Source: Bog-366 sp963722555 (GTDB taxonomy: Bacteria; Acidobacteriota; Terriglobia; UBA7540). Taken from it: a stretch of DNA of 64,000 bases. Positions 8,455 through 16,411 of the stretch are shown here, one piece after another (positions within the stretch are counted from its first letter, which is position 1; each line of letters begins with the position of its first letter). The notes below the pieces were generated by a model. The model had not been told where the DNA came from. It saw only the letters and a program-made list of their open reading frames with translations, and ran no database searches. The stretch is taken from assembly GCA_963722555.1 (NCBI GenBank), contig CAVRNQ010000006.1:1364001-1428000 (forward strand), written 5' to 3'. Position numbers and translations under genes: made by a program.

Positions 8455-8575
8455 GCCCCTCACCCCCGGCGCTCGGGGCCCCCTCCCTCGTACCTCGGGT
8501 ACCCTCTCCCCTCGGAGAGGGCTGAGGAGTCCAGGGGACTTTCACCCGCCCTCGAACCTTGCCGCACCCCTCGGA
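8455..8575. repeat. CTCTCCC/GGAGAGG-type repeat (family F), overlapping a gene end
   Basis: GC-rich inverted repeat with CCCCTCGGAGAGGGCTGAGGA occurring twice and a CTCACCCCCGGC end. Similar blocks occur at 28034-28152 and 46757-47000. It encodes the unusual C-terminal tail and stop of the flippase gene. Confidence 0.65.
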
Positions 8576-9962
8576 GAGGGCTGAGGACTTTGAGAGACAG
8601 CGAGCGGGTAGACGATAGGTTGCCGAAGGGGTGGGCGGGAGTGAACGCCAGGAGTTCCGCAAGTCCTATGCCGAGGCGCCAGCGGTAGAGCGCCAGCATG
8701 ATCGTCAGGCTGGCTGAGTAAGCGACCGTGGAGGCTATGGCGGCTCCCAGAAATCCATAGCGAGGCAGTAAGAGGGCCAAGCCCACACAGGTGAGAACCG
8801 TGGCCAGCCCTTCTGCGTAAGAGGGCAGTGCGGGCTCATTGAGCGCCCGGGCGCCGTCATACAGGACCTGATTCAATCCCAGGGCGATGGTCCCGGGAAG
8901 CAAGATTCGGCAGGCCAAGGTGGAATCAGCGAACCTCATCCCGAAGACGAAGGTTATGAGCCAAGGCGCCACCGCAAAAAGCGCGGAGGCCGAGCAGAAC
9001 AACCAGAGCAGGGAGGAACGAAAGGCACTGGCGATAACGGGGCGGGCCCGCTCCGGCGGGAGGTTCGATCCCGACGCCAGGGTGACGATGGCCGAGGCTT
9101 GCGGGAGGAATCCCAGGGAAGTAGATACCGTCACCGCCACCACGTACAGGCCTAACTGCTGCGGCGCCACAAAGATCGAGAGAATAAGCTGGTCAACGCG
9201 CTGATTGATGTAGGAACTCACCGTCGCGAGCTGCGTCTTCCAGCCGTAGCTGAGCATCGACTTGACGACCGCGGCCTTCAGAATGAAACGGGGCCGCTCC
9301 TTCGAGAAGAGAATCCCATAACCGCCTGCAACCGCGAGGGCGACACCCAGGATCAGGAATCCGAGAACGCTCGAGAGCGACGGCCTCCTCATCAGCAGCA
9401 GAGACACGAGCCCGAGCGCATAAATGACGGGTGCGATCAGCCTGATGGCGTTGAAGGAAACCAGGTCGAGCTTGCCTTGCAGGAGGCTGCCCGGATAGCC
9501 GGCCAGCAGCAGCGCGGGAGTGCAGCAAACGAACACCTGGGCCAGGTGCCTGACCTGGGGGGAATAGGTCCGGAGCGCCAACGGGACAACCACCAGCCCC
9601 ACGACTAATACCACCAGCGATTGCAGAAGCCCAAGGACGGTGGAGGCCGTCCACACTTCGGAGAAGCCAAAACGCCGTTTGCCGGTGTGGAAGACGATGG
9701 CTTGATTCATCCCCATCGACGCCATGGTAACCAACATGGAGGGCCATAAGATGATGGCCGCGAGCTCACCGCGTCCCCGGGGGCCCAGCAGGCGGGCGGC
9801 GGCCGTGCCCGTCAGCGCCCCGAGCGCCAGAAGACCAACCTGGGTCAGGAGGGTTTCGTTGAAGCCGTAGCCCAAGCGCCCGCTTAGGTAGGGGCGAACG
9901 GCCCTCACGCCCTGGGTGGGGCGGACGCCGTTCGGCTCCGCTATGCTATTGAAAATAGACAT
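8460..9962 (-). CDS. Polysaccharide flippase (MATE/Wzx superfamily)
   Basis: 500 residues from the ATG at 9962. The frame continues upstream to 10073, but that part translates a low-complexity 'aaaggcaaaagg' stretch. About twelve to fourteen hydrophobic segments are visible, starting ETLLTQVGLLALGALTGTAAARLLGPRGRGELAAI, a typical Wzx/MATE N-terminus. Such proteins flip undecaprenyl-linked glycan units across the inner membrane. The last ~45 residues (SLSLKVLSPLRG... to PERRG) are hydrophilic and encoded by a GC-rich dispersed repeat, so the native end was probably near LAFTPAHPFG. No clear ribosome site precedes the chosen start. Confidence 0.82.
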   Translation of the reverse strand: MSIFNSIAEPNGVRPTQGVRAVRPYLSGRLGYGFNETLLTQVGLLALGALTGTAAARLLGPRGRGELAAIILWPSMLVTMASMGMNQAIVFHTGKRRFGFSEVWTASTVLGLLQSLVVLVVGLVVVPLALRTYSPQVRHLAQVFVCCTPALLLAGYPGSLLQGKLDLVSFNAIRLIAPVIYALGLVSLLLMRRPSLSSVLGFLILGVALAVAGGYGILFSKERPRFILKAAVVKSMLSYGWKTQLATVSSYINQRVDQLILSIFVAPQQLGLYVVAVTVSTSLGFLPQASAIVTLASGSNLPPERARPVIASAFRSSLLWLFCSASALFAVAPWLITFVFGMRFADSTLACRILLPGTIALGLNQVLYDGARALNEPALPSYAEGLATVLTCVGLALLLPRYGFLGAAIASTVAYSASLTIMLALYRWRLGIGLAELLAFTPAHPFGNLSSTRSLSLKVLSPLRGVRQGSRAGESPLDSSALSEGRGYPRYEGGGPERRG

Positions 9963-10039
9963 GTTGGAAACGGGGTCACGTAGCGCAGTGCGGCGGAGCC
10001 GCAAAAGAAACCAAAAGGCAAAGGGCAAAAGGCAAAAGA

Positions 10040-10091
10040 GTAGGGCCGCGGGGCTTGCCCTGGCCTCGGCCACCCCAAGGGGTGGCCCTAC
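10040..10091. repeat. GTAGGGCC/GGCCCTAC palindrome
   Basis: An 8-bp perfect stem (GTAGGGCC at 10040, GGCCCTAC to 10091) around a GC-rich loop, in the gap between the BY-kinase and flippase genes. It may act as a transcript hairpin; no T-tract follows. Confidence 0.45.
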
Positions 10092-10109
10092 GCGCAGGCA
10101 AAGACAATC

Positions 10110-12383
10110 TCAGGAACTGGCCGCCAGGGTGTTGACCTGCGAGTTCGGGGGCGTATCGTCCGGGGACCCGTAAGACTGGTAGTAGCGGCGGTAGCTGTAT
10201 CCGTAATAGCCATCGTGGCGCAGGTTCACCTTGTTCATCACCACGCCCAGGACGCGCGCTCCCGCGCTTTCCAGAAGGCGGCGCGCGCGCACCACGGCTC
10301 CGCGCGCCGTGCTTTCGCTTTCGATGACCAGAATCACTCCGTCCACGAGAGTGGAGAGGATGGTGGCATCGGTGACCACCAGCATGGGAGGGGAATCGAC
10401 GAGGACATAGCGGAAGCGCCGGCGCAATTCCCGGAGGGCCGAACGCATGGTCGCCGAGGAGAGTAATTCCGCTGGATTGGGTGCGACGGGGCCGGCGGGC
10501 AGGACCCAAAGCGGAAGTTGCGGATCAACTTGTCGTAGCGCCTCATGCAAGCTGTGCGCGCCGGTAAGGAAACCGCTGAGGCCCTTGTCATTGGGAAGCC
10601 CCAGCGCCGCCGTAATGGCGGGCCGGCGCAGGTCGCCATCGATGATGAGCACCCGGTCTCCCTGCTGCGCGAAGGCGGTGGCCAGGTTCAGAGCGGTGGA
10701 GGTCTTTCCCTCCCCCGCTTGCGCGCTGGTCACCAGCACACACTCGGGAGGGCGAGGCGATGTGGAAAGGAGCACGGAGGTGCGCAGCGTCCTGAAAGCC
10801 TCCGCCAAGGTTGAAGAAGGGTGGCGGAGTACGGTCAATCCCAACGCGCCCTCGCCTAGTGACTTCCCGTTGCGCTGGCCGCGACCTGTGACCCTCGGCC
10901 GCCGCTGGGAAGGACCAAGGGGAATGACCGCCAGAGAGGGGACCGCCACCAGTCTTTCGGCGTCCTCGGCGGTCTTGATGGAATTGTCCAGGCCTTCCTG
11001 CACGAAAGCCAGCGTCACGCCCAGGATCAGGCCCACGAGCAGGCCGATGGCCGTGTTGAGCAGCTTCTTGGGGCGGATGGGGACGACCGGCGTGGAAGGC
11101 GGGTCAATGATGTGGATGTTGGTGGCGCGCAAGCCGGCGGAAATGGTGGCGTCTTTCAAACGCTGCAGCAGACTGTTGTAAAGTTGCTGATTGGTCTCGA
11201 ACTCCCGCTTGAGAATGTTGTGGCGGATCAGGAGCTGGCTGAGTTTTCCCAGCTCCACTTTTTCCTGAGTAACCGCTCCGGCGAGCAGCTCGCGCCGGCC
11301 CGAGGCCGCCAGGTAATCGTGCTGCACACGCTCCACGGTGCGCTGGCGCTCCTGGTCGATGAAGTTCTGCATCTCGGTGACTTGCGCCTTCAGCCTCCCG
11401 ACCTTGGGGTAGTTGGGGCCGTATTGGCCCAGGGCATCAACGTACTGGCCTTGAATATCGGCGTATTTTTCCTGTAGCTTCTCGAGCAACTCATTTTCGG
11501 CGAGCAGAGCCACGTGCGCGGGGTCCGATTTCACCAACTGATAGAGCGACTGCTGTTGCGCGAAATCGCTTTCGGCCGCCGTCAACTGCTTGCTGAGGTC
11601 GGCGAGCCTCTCTGCCAGAACATCCTGCTTGTCGTCGATATTGACGATGGCGTTCTGCCGCTGGTAGTCCACCATCGCCTGCTGAGATTTCTCAACTTTG
11701 GCTTTCAATTCATCGAGCTGTTGTTCCATCCAGCCGGAGGCCTGCCGCGTGGCGTCGTAGCGCTGGTGGAAGTTGTACTCAATGTAGTTGGTCGCGAGGG
11801 CGTTGGCCACCTGGGCGGCCATGTCCGCGTTGGTGCTCTCAAAACTGACCTTGACCACGCGGCTTTCGCGGACGCGTTCAACATCGAGGGCCTTCCGAAA
11901 TTTGCGAATCAGCCAGTCTCTTAGGATATTCGGATTGCTCGGGTCTGAATGCGCTTCCACCTGCTCGGGGGATGCGAACCCAGGATGCCCCTGCAAGCCC
12001 AATTGTTCGATCGTCCGCCAGGCCAGGTCGTCGGTCTCCAGAATCTGAATCTGCGTCCCGAGGAAGGCGTCGTCACCGGGCGCTTGCCGCCGCAGGTCAT
12101 CCAAGGACTGGATTTGAGGCGCCTCCGCCTCCACCTCCAGGCGCGCCGTCGCCTGATAGACCGGCCTCATCTTGAAGGACACAATGGCGACCAGTGCGGT
12201 CAACGTGCAGGCGACAGTAAGAATGGTCGACATGCGCCGCAGCAGGATTCGCCAGTAGGTTTGCAGGTAGGAATACATCTCCGCAGCTTGGGCTTCGGTA
12301 TCAATTGCCGGCGCGGGCAGGGGCAGGCCCGGGCGGTCCAAGGATCGGGAGCGGGCTAAAGACAATTCCTGGTTATAAGGCAT
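10110..12383 (-). CDS. Polysaccharide co-polymerase / BY-kinase (Wzc-like tyrosine autokinase)
   Basis: 757 residues from the ATG at 12383 (a GTG at 12404 is a possible longer start). An N-terminal Wzz domain begins after a membrane helix (ILTVACTLTALVAIVSF). A long coiled-coil region (about residues 190-400) and a second helix (LLNTAIGLLVGLILGVTLAFV) follow, then the cytoplasmic kinase with Walker A AGEGKTS, Walker A' VLIIDGDLRRP and Walker B VLVDSPP. The C-terminal tyrosine cluster is GYYGYSYRRYYQSYG, the usual autophosphorylation tail. Family members control chain length and export of exopolysaccharide. It is second in the operon, after the NusG-like gene. Confidence 0.92.
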   Translation of the reverse strand: MPYNQELSLARSRSLDRPGLPLPAPAIDTEAQAAEMYSYLQTYWRILLRRMSTILTVACTLTALVAIVSFKMRPVYQATARLEVEAEAPQIQSLDDLRRQAPGDDAFLGTQIQILETDDLAWRTIEQLGLQGHPGFASPEQVEAHSDPSNPNILRDWLIRKFRKALDVERVRESRVVKVSFESTNADMAAQVANALATNYIEYNFHQRYDATRQASGWMEQQLDELKAKVEKSQQAMVDYQRQNAIVNIDDKQDVLAERLADLSKQLTAAESDFAQQQSLYQLVKSDPAHVALLAENELLEKLQEKYADIQGQYVDALGQYGPNYPKVGRLKAQVTEMQNFIDQERQRTVERVQHDYLAASGRRELLAGAVTQEKVELGKLSQLLIRHNILKREFETNQQLYNSLLQRLKDATISAGLRATNIHIIDPPSTPVVPIRPKKLLNTAIGLLVGLILGVTLAFVQEGLDNSIKTAEDAERLVAVPSLAVIPLGPSQRRPRVTGRGQRNGKSLGEGALGLTVLRHPSSTLAEAFRTLRTSVLLSTSPRPPECVLVTSAQAGEGKTSTALNLATAFAQQGDRVLIIDGDLRRPAITAALGLPNDKGLSGFLTGAHSLHEALRQVDPQLPLWVLPAGPVAPNPAELLSSATMRSALRELRRRFRYVLVDSPPMLVVTDATILSTLVDGVILVIESESTARGAVVRARRLLESAGARVLGVVMNKVNLRHDGYYGYSYRRYYQSYGSPDDTPPNSQVNTLAASS

Positions 12384-12443
12384 GTTCGGTTCTCGGTATA
12401 TCACGAGAGGTCGTCACCGTTCCGGGATAGCCCCCAGGGTTTC

Positions 12444-13034
12444 TCAGGCGGAGGCGAAGGCGTATCCCTTCTCCCACCAGATCAGGCGGGGATCAGCGAC
12501 TCCGGCACGCGGGGCGCGCTCGACCATCGAGACATCGACTTCCACCGCCACCGCCTGCTGGAGCAATTGGACAGAGAGGACAAGGCGGAATTGGTTCTTC
12601 TTACGAACCAGAACCCCCTCGATACCCTCCAAGGGGCCACGCGTGACTCGGACCCAGTCTCCGGATTTCAGAAAGGGGTAAGGCTCAACGCACGCGCACT
12701 CCAGGACCGTCCGCTTGACGGCCTCGATCTCCGCACCCGGGATGGGGGCCGGCCGCCCGCCCACCGTCACATAGGTGTGCAGGCCGGGTGTCGAAACGAT
12801 TTCGAGCCGGCGGTCCAGACCTCCCAGAATGAAGACGTAACCCGGAAAGAGGGGGAGCGCCAGTTGCTTGCTGCGGTCTTTCCAGCGGTGTACCGCGCGG
12901 TACAGCGGCAGCAGGATCTCAAACCCTTTGCTCGAAAGAGCCTGCGCAACTACCTTCTCGTGTTGCGCGCGCGTGTAGAGCGCATACCAGGAGGGTCCAG
13001 CGGTCGAGTTCTCGCCTGCCATGGCATCCGGCAT
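12444..13034 (-). CDS. Specialised NusG paralogue (RfaH/UpxY/LoaP type antiterminator)
   Basis: 196 residues. The NGN domain begins WYALYTRAQHEKVVAQAL and includes LPLFPGYVFILG. The KOW domain is at GDWVRVTRGPLEGIEGVLVRKKNQFRLVLSVQLL. The start ATG is preceded by GGCGGAG. Housekeeping NusG genes sit beside secE and ribosomal protein genes; this one heads a long polysaccharide operon, the hallmark of operon-specific antiterminators that let RNA polymerase read through long clusters. The inferred role is transcription elongation across the ~12 kb downstream, which contains many hairpin repeats. Confidence 0.88.
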   Translation of the reverse strand: MPDAMAGENSTAGPSWYALYTRAQHEKVVAQALSSKGFEILLPLYRAVHRWKDRSKQLALPLFPGYVFILGGLDRRLEIVSTPGLHTYVTVGGRPAPIPGAEIEAVKRTVLECACVEPYPFLKSGDWVRVTRGPLEGIEGVLVRKKNQFRLVLSVQLLQQAVAVEVDVSMVERAPRAGVADPRLIWWEKGYAFASA

Positions 13035-13164
13035 AAAGCTCCGCCCTCTGACTTACAACCTGCTTTGTAAACCGCTTGGCTTGCCGTTGAACTGCCAGCC
13101 GCGGCGCTGGGCGTGCCAAGGGGCCGCCGCGCGGGGTCTCGCCGCAGTCGAGGAGCTGACTGCC

Positions 13165-13587
13165 TTACCCGATCTCCCGTTGGCGTTCGGGAGTCTTGGG
13201 ATCGAGCGCTTCTGATCCCTCTTCCGCCGAAAAACGCAGCAGAAGTTCCTCGAGGTTCGACCGGACGAATCGGCCCCGGCGCCGGAACACTACGGCGGCT
13301 TCGTATAGGGGTTTCGTCTGGGCGCGGGTTACCAACCCCTCGAATTCAACCGCCCGCACCCGCCCCGTGCCATCCGGGAACTCGATCAGCAAAGTGATAT
13401 TCGACCCGATATCGAGCGGCGTTGGCGCGTAGATACTCGCGCCGCGCACCCCGATGTCGAGTAAGCGACCCTGTCCCTGACTAAGCTTCCTTCCCTTCCC
13501 TCGCAGTACGAGCGTTACAGGGCAAGGGATGGTGAAACGCTGGCCGTCACGTCGCTCGCCGTTTTGAGAGGAGTCCAAAGTCCACAC
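13165..13587 (-). CDS. PilZ domain protein
   Basis: 140 residues from GTG at 13587; a TTG at 13578 has better spacing to a GGAG and may be the real start. The PilZ c-di-GMP site is seen as ERRDGQR near the N-terminus and DIGVRGASI about 30 residues later (the D/NxSxxG region, with Gly replacing Ser). The rest matches a single PilZ beta-barrel. It lies just upstream of the polysaccharide operon on the same strand, so it could link c-di-GMP to exopolysaccharide production. This is inference from position. Confidence 0.75.
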   Translation of the reverse strand: MWTLDSSQNGERRDGQRFTIPCPVTLVLRGKGRKLSQGQGRLLDIGVRGASIYAPTPLDIGSNITLLIEFPDGTGRVRAVEFEGLVTRAQTKPLYEAAVVFRRRGRFVRSNLEELLLRFSAEEGSEALDPKTPERQREIG

Positions 13588-13846
13588 TCCAGATAAGAAT
13601 GGCGTCGATTGTGGTCAAGTTGCGCGCCCGATGCAATACGGCGAAAAGCCGATTCTGGGAGGAATATCGGCATGAGACGGCGCACACCTCCTCACCGTTA
13701 TTGGCTACGAAAACAGGATGGGCCGAGGTCGATCTCCGGGGTGAGTTTCCTAATACTCTTGGGTGAGAAAGCTGCGCGCCCTCAAGCAACAGGGTAGGAG
13801 GGCCGCCTGCTGCACAACCTTTCTCCAAGTTCTTTGGGCGAGCAAA

Positions 13847-15121
13847 CTAGAGGGGGGATGAGACGAGATTCTCGTCACCATCAAATTCCGGGTCGAAGGG
13901 TTCCGGCAGGATGCGCCAGCCCGGTAGCGCGGCGGCTTCGCGGGTGAGCAGTTCCGAGATGGCAATGCGGTCAAGGTTCAGCGTGTTGCGGATCCACGCC
14001 ACCCGTTGCTCATGGGGTTCGGGACTGCCGAGCGCACCCAGAAGCCAGCCGAGTGCTCCTCGGTCCGACGGCCAGAACATGGGAAGGCGCGGCATGGGAG
14101 GGTTCATCGAGGTGCGCGCGTTGGCATACACTTTCTGCAAGTCGATCTTGCGGTAAAGCCGTTCATGCATCGCGTCAGCCAATCCCACACCCAGGGCGTT
14201 GCCGCCACTTTCGTTCGTGATATCGCGCACGTAGATCAGACGAATTTCAGGTGCTTCACCGGGTGGAAGTTCAACGCCGCGCCCCACAACCTTCGTGTCC
14301 ATTCCCGTGCCGCTGATGTTCTTGCCAAGTTCATCGACAATCAGCAAATCCAGCTTCGCAAAGGGGATACGCGCGACGAGCGGCCGGGCCATGACGAGGC
14401 ACGCCTCTTCCATGCCGCTGATGTGTGCGGCATTCGCGGCGCGCACCGCGGCGACCTGATGAAACTCGTTTTCCACCACGGCCACCCCGCCCAGGAGCTT
14501 GCCACTGGCCAGGGTTTTCGCCGACATGGCGCGAATGACCTGCTCGAATCCGAACTTCCAGCTCCAGCGGTGGCACTCGCGTGCGCCCTCGGCTTTCCCC
14601 ATGCCGACGGCGATCATCTTGAGCAGACCGCTCTCGATCTTGCCGGAGAAGTCCGTGTGGGGCTTCACGCGGTTGAGCACCACCACGCCATCGGCCTCCC
14701 ACGCGTGGCGATCCATGAAAACCCGAAAACCCTCGGGCGTTGTGCCGAGCGAAACGGCCTCCATGGAAGCGATAATGTCTGCGCCTAGGAATTCCGGCGT
14801 GACACCGTATCCGGTCAAGATCTTCCGCTGCCCTTCCGCGGTGGCGCCACCGTGGCTGCCCATGGCGGGGAAAACGAACGGGCACGCACCCTGCCCCTTG
14901 AGCCAGTCGCAGACGGCTTTGGCCAGAACGGAGATAGCGGCAATTCCGCGGCTGCCCACCGCGACCGCTATACGCTTGTCGCGCAATCTCTCCGGGGGCA
15001 AGGCGAGAGCTCCCAGAGCACCCGCGACTTGCTGGGGCAGGTCCGAGAGTGCTGGAACGCTGGACGCGGACCTCTCGAGGATCCGGAAAGTTCCGAGGGG
15101 AGCGTGAGTGTTGGCTGACAT
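13847..15121 (-). CDS. DUF2088 / LarA-like protein
   Basis: 424 residues. The N-terminal half resembles the lactate racemase LarA N-terminal domain (DUF2088): RIAVAVGSRGI, then FVFPAMGSHGGATAEGQ, and a later VVVLNRVKPHTDFSGKIESGLLKMIAVG block typical of this family. In characterised LarA proteins these regions hold substrate and the nickel-pincer cofactor, but many relatives are uncharacterised. No larB/larC/larE genes are nearby, so racemase activity is not claimed. It is a single gene flanked by a MITE-like element upstream. Confidence 0.75.
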   Translation of the reverse strand: MSANTHAPLGTFRILERSASSVPALSDLPQQVAGALGALALPPERLRDKRIAVAVGSRGIAAISVLAKAVCDWLKGQGACPFVFPAMGSHGGATAEGQRKILTGYGVTPEFLGADIIASMEAVSLGTTPEGFRVFMDRHAWEADGVVVLNRVKPHTDFSGKIESGLLKMIAVGMGKAEGARECHRWSWKFGFEQVIRAMSAKTLASGKLLGGVAVVENEFHQVAAVRAANAAHISGMEEACLVMARPLVARIPFAKLDLLIVDELGKNISGTGMDTKVVGRGVELPPGEAPEIRLIYVRDITNESGGNALGVGLADAMHERLYRKIDLQKVYANARTSMNPPMPRLPMFWPSDRGALGWLLGALGSPEPHEQRVAWIRNTLNLDRIAISELLTREAAALPGWRILPEPFDPEFDGDENLVSSPL

Positions 15122-15180
15122 GATGAGGAATCCACGTTAGCGCGCGAAAAAGCAGACGTCAAGAGGTGCGCCGGGTGAAA

Positions 15181-15427
15181 GCTAGCGCGGATTTCTCACC
15201 ACACTGGAACGCTTTTGGGGGGCTGCCGGAGGGGCAGGGCTTAAAACAGGCTGCGGAAACACTCGTAGGCGCTGTCATTCTGAGGAGCCGCAGGCGACGA
15301 AGAATCTCGTGTGTTCATGAAAATGCTCAGGGCGAGATTCTTCGCTTCACTCAGAATGACAGCAGTGAAACGTTTTTCCGCAGCCTGTTCAGCCCCGCCC
15401 TTCCAATTCCGTCGTGAGATATCCGGA
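15181..15427. repeat. 247-bp MITE-like element, second copy (inverted)
   Basis: The left end GGATTTCTCACCAC (15189-15202) plus GGGGGGCTGCCGGAGGGGCA is the complement of the right part of the element at 7487-7736. The inner ends are CAGGCTGCGGAAAC at 15247 and TTTTTCCGCAGCCTG to 15387, around TGTCATTCTGAG / CTCAGAATGACA. It fills most of the gap between the DUF2088 and ACT genes; the remainder of that gap (15122-15180, 15428-15544) shows nothing further. Confidence 0.8.
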
Positions 15428-15544
15428 CGAGACTGCCCGGGGGGGTGCGCGGTCTGCATTGCATGCTGAGATAATTGTGAGTAGAGTCGTAGCAGATTTC
15501 ACTCAGGGGTACGGGGCGGCTGCCCCAAAAACAGGAGGTCGGCT

Positions 15545-15931
15545 GTGACGGTTACCAAGCAGATTTCAGTCATGGTAGAGAACAAGCGCGGGGCTTTGGC
15601 AGAACTGTGCTCCCGGCTGGCAGAGAAAGCGGTAAACATTGTGGGGTTGATGGTCCCGGAACAAATGGGTGTGGCGCCTATCCACCTGGTTGTAAACAAC
15701 GGCGCCGCGGCGCGAAAGGTGCTGGAGGCGATGGGACTAGAATTCACGGAGGAGGACGTGCTGGCTGCGCAGGTCTCGGACCGTCCGGGCGCCTTGGGAA
15801 AGCTCACGCGCAAACTCGCCGACCACAACCTGGATGTGAAGTACGCCTATGCCACAATTCATCAGGGCGTCGGGAAAGCAACGGTGATCCTTGCGGTGTC
15901 GGATCTCGCAGCAGCAGCGAAGGTGCGCTGA
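15545..15931 (+). CDS. Tandem ACT-domain protein
   Basis: 128 residues from a GTG start 6 bp after an AGGAGG ribosome site. Two ACT-like halves are seen: KQISVMVENKRGALAELCSRLAEKAVNIVGL and VLAAQVSDRPGALGKLTRKLADHNLDVKYAYA, each with the RGAL / PGAL turn of ACT domains. Such proteins bind amino acids and regulate metabolism. It has no catalytic domain and no amino-acid biosynthesis neighbour, so its target is unknown. Confidence 0.85.
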   Translation: MTVTKQISVMVENKRGALAELCSRLAEKAVNIVGLMVPEQMGVAPIHLVVNNGAAARKVLEAMGLEFTEEDVLAAQVSDRPGALGKLTRKLADHNLDVKYAYATIHQGVGKATVILAVSDLAAAAKVR

Positions 15932-16005
15932 CCCGGTCCGGGAGAGTGCCTTCGCAGAAGTGCACGGCCGAGTAAAGACGGGAGAGTGCCGGGCAGGCTT
16001 CCCGG

Positions 16006-16311
16006 TCACTTCGCTTTCTGATTGGCAGGGGAAAGGCCCTTGGTCGGCCAGGCGAAATCACGGAATTCTCCCGCGTAGTCAAAACTACCCGGCGGAATGG
16101 GTTCGAGAGGCTCCACGGGAACACCGCTCGCACGGACTTGGGCCAGCACTTCCGCCTCGTTCAGGCGTGAGGCGTCATATTCGACAACCAGGTCATCACC
16201 CTCAAACCAGAGCCCGCGAAATCCATAGACCGTCGCAAGTCCGGTGAGACCATGAAGGTCATGGGGCGCCAGGTCTTTCCGCAAGGTATAGCGGGTCTTT
16301 AGAAAAGTCAT
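16006..16311 (-). CDS. Small HMA-fold-like protein downstream of copper ATPase
   Basis: 101 residues. The pattern LHGLTGLATVYGFRGLWFEGDDLVVEYDASRLNEAEVLAQVRASG resembles the beta-alpha-beta-beta-alpha-beta plan of heavy-metal-associated domains, but there is no CxxC metal site; in fact it has no cysteine. It follows the P-type ATPase gene on the same strand by about 100 bp. It could be a degenerate chaperone-like or regulatory partner. Family membership is not certain. Confidence 0.55.
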   Translation of the reverse strand: MTFLKTRYTLRKDLAPHDLHGLTGLATVYGFRGLWFEGDDLVVEYDASRLNEAEVLAQVRASGVPVEPLEPIPPGSFDYAGEFRDFAWPTKGLSPANQKAK

Positions 16312-16411
16312 CGATCATCGCCTCGGGGGACGGTCCGCCCCTTGGGCCCCGGTTCTGCCGCGGCCGGCCGGGGCGCCGCCTCGTGTGAGGGGCTTGCTTT
16401 TCGGCCCACCC

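Larger units (their letters stand above)
7182..8459. other. 1.28-kb repeat-rich intergenic region within the polysaccharide locus
   Basis: No credible gene was found. The region holds a 250-bp inverted-repeat element (7487-7736), a GC palindrome (AGGGGCGGTTCGCGAACCGCCCCT near 7753), a 175-bp dispersed repeat (7831-8005), a 62-bp 'tagcggcg' hairpin repeat (8012-8073), and an AT-rich stretch with three short direct repeats (8238-8360). It splits the operon between flippase and ligase, so downstream genes may need their own promoter or antitermination. Confidence 0.8.

Noticed and set aside
13547..13828. 93-residue minus-strand frame between the PilZ and DUF2088 genes
   Set aside because: Overlaps the PilZ start region, lacks a ribosome site and has no family character.
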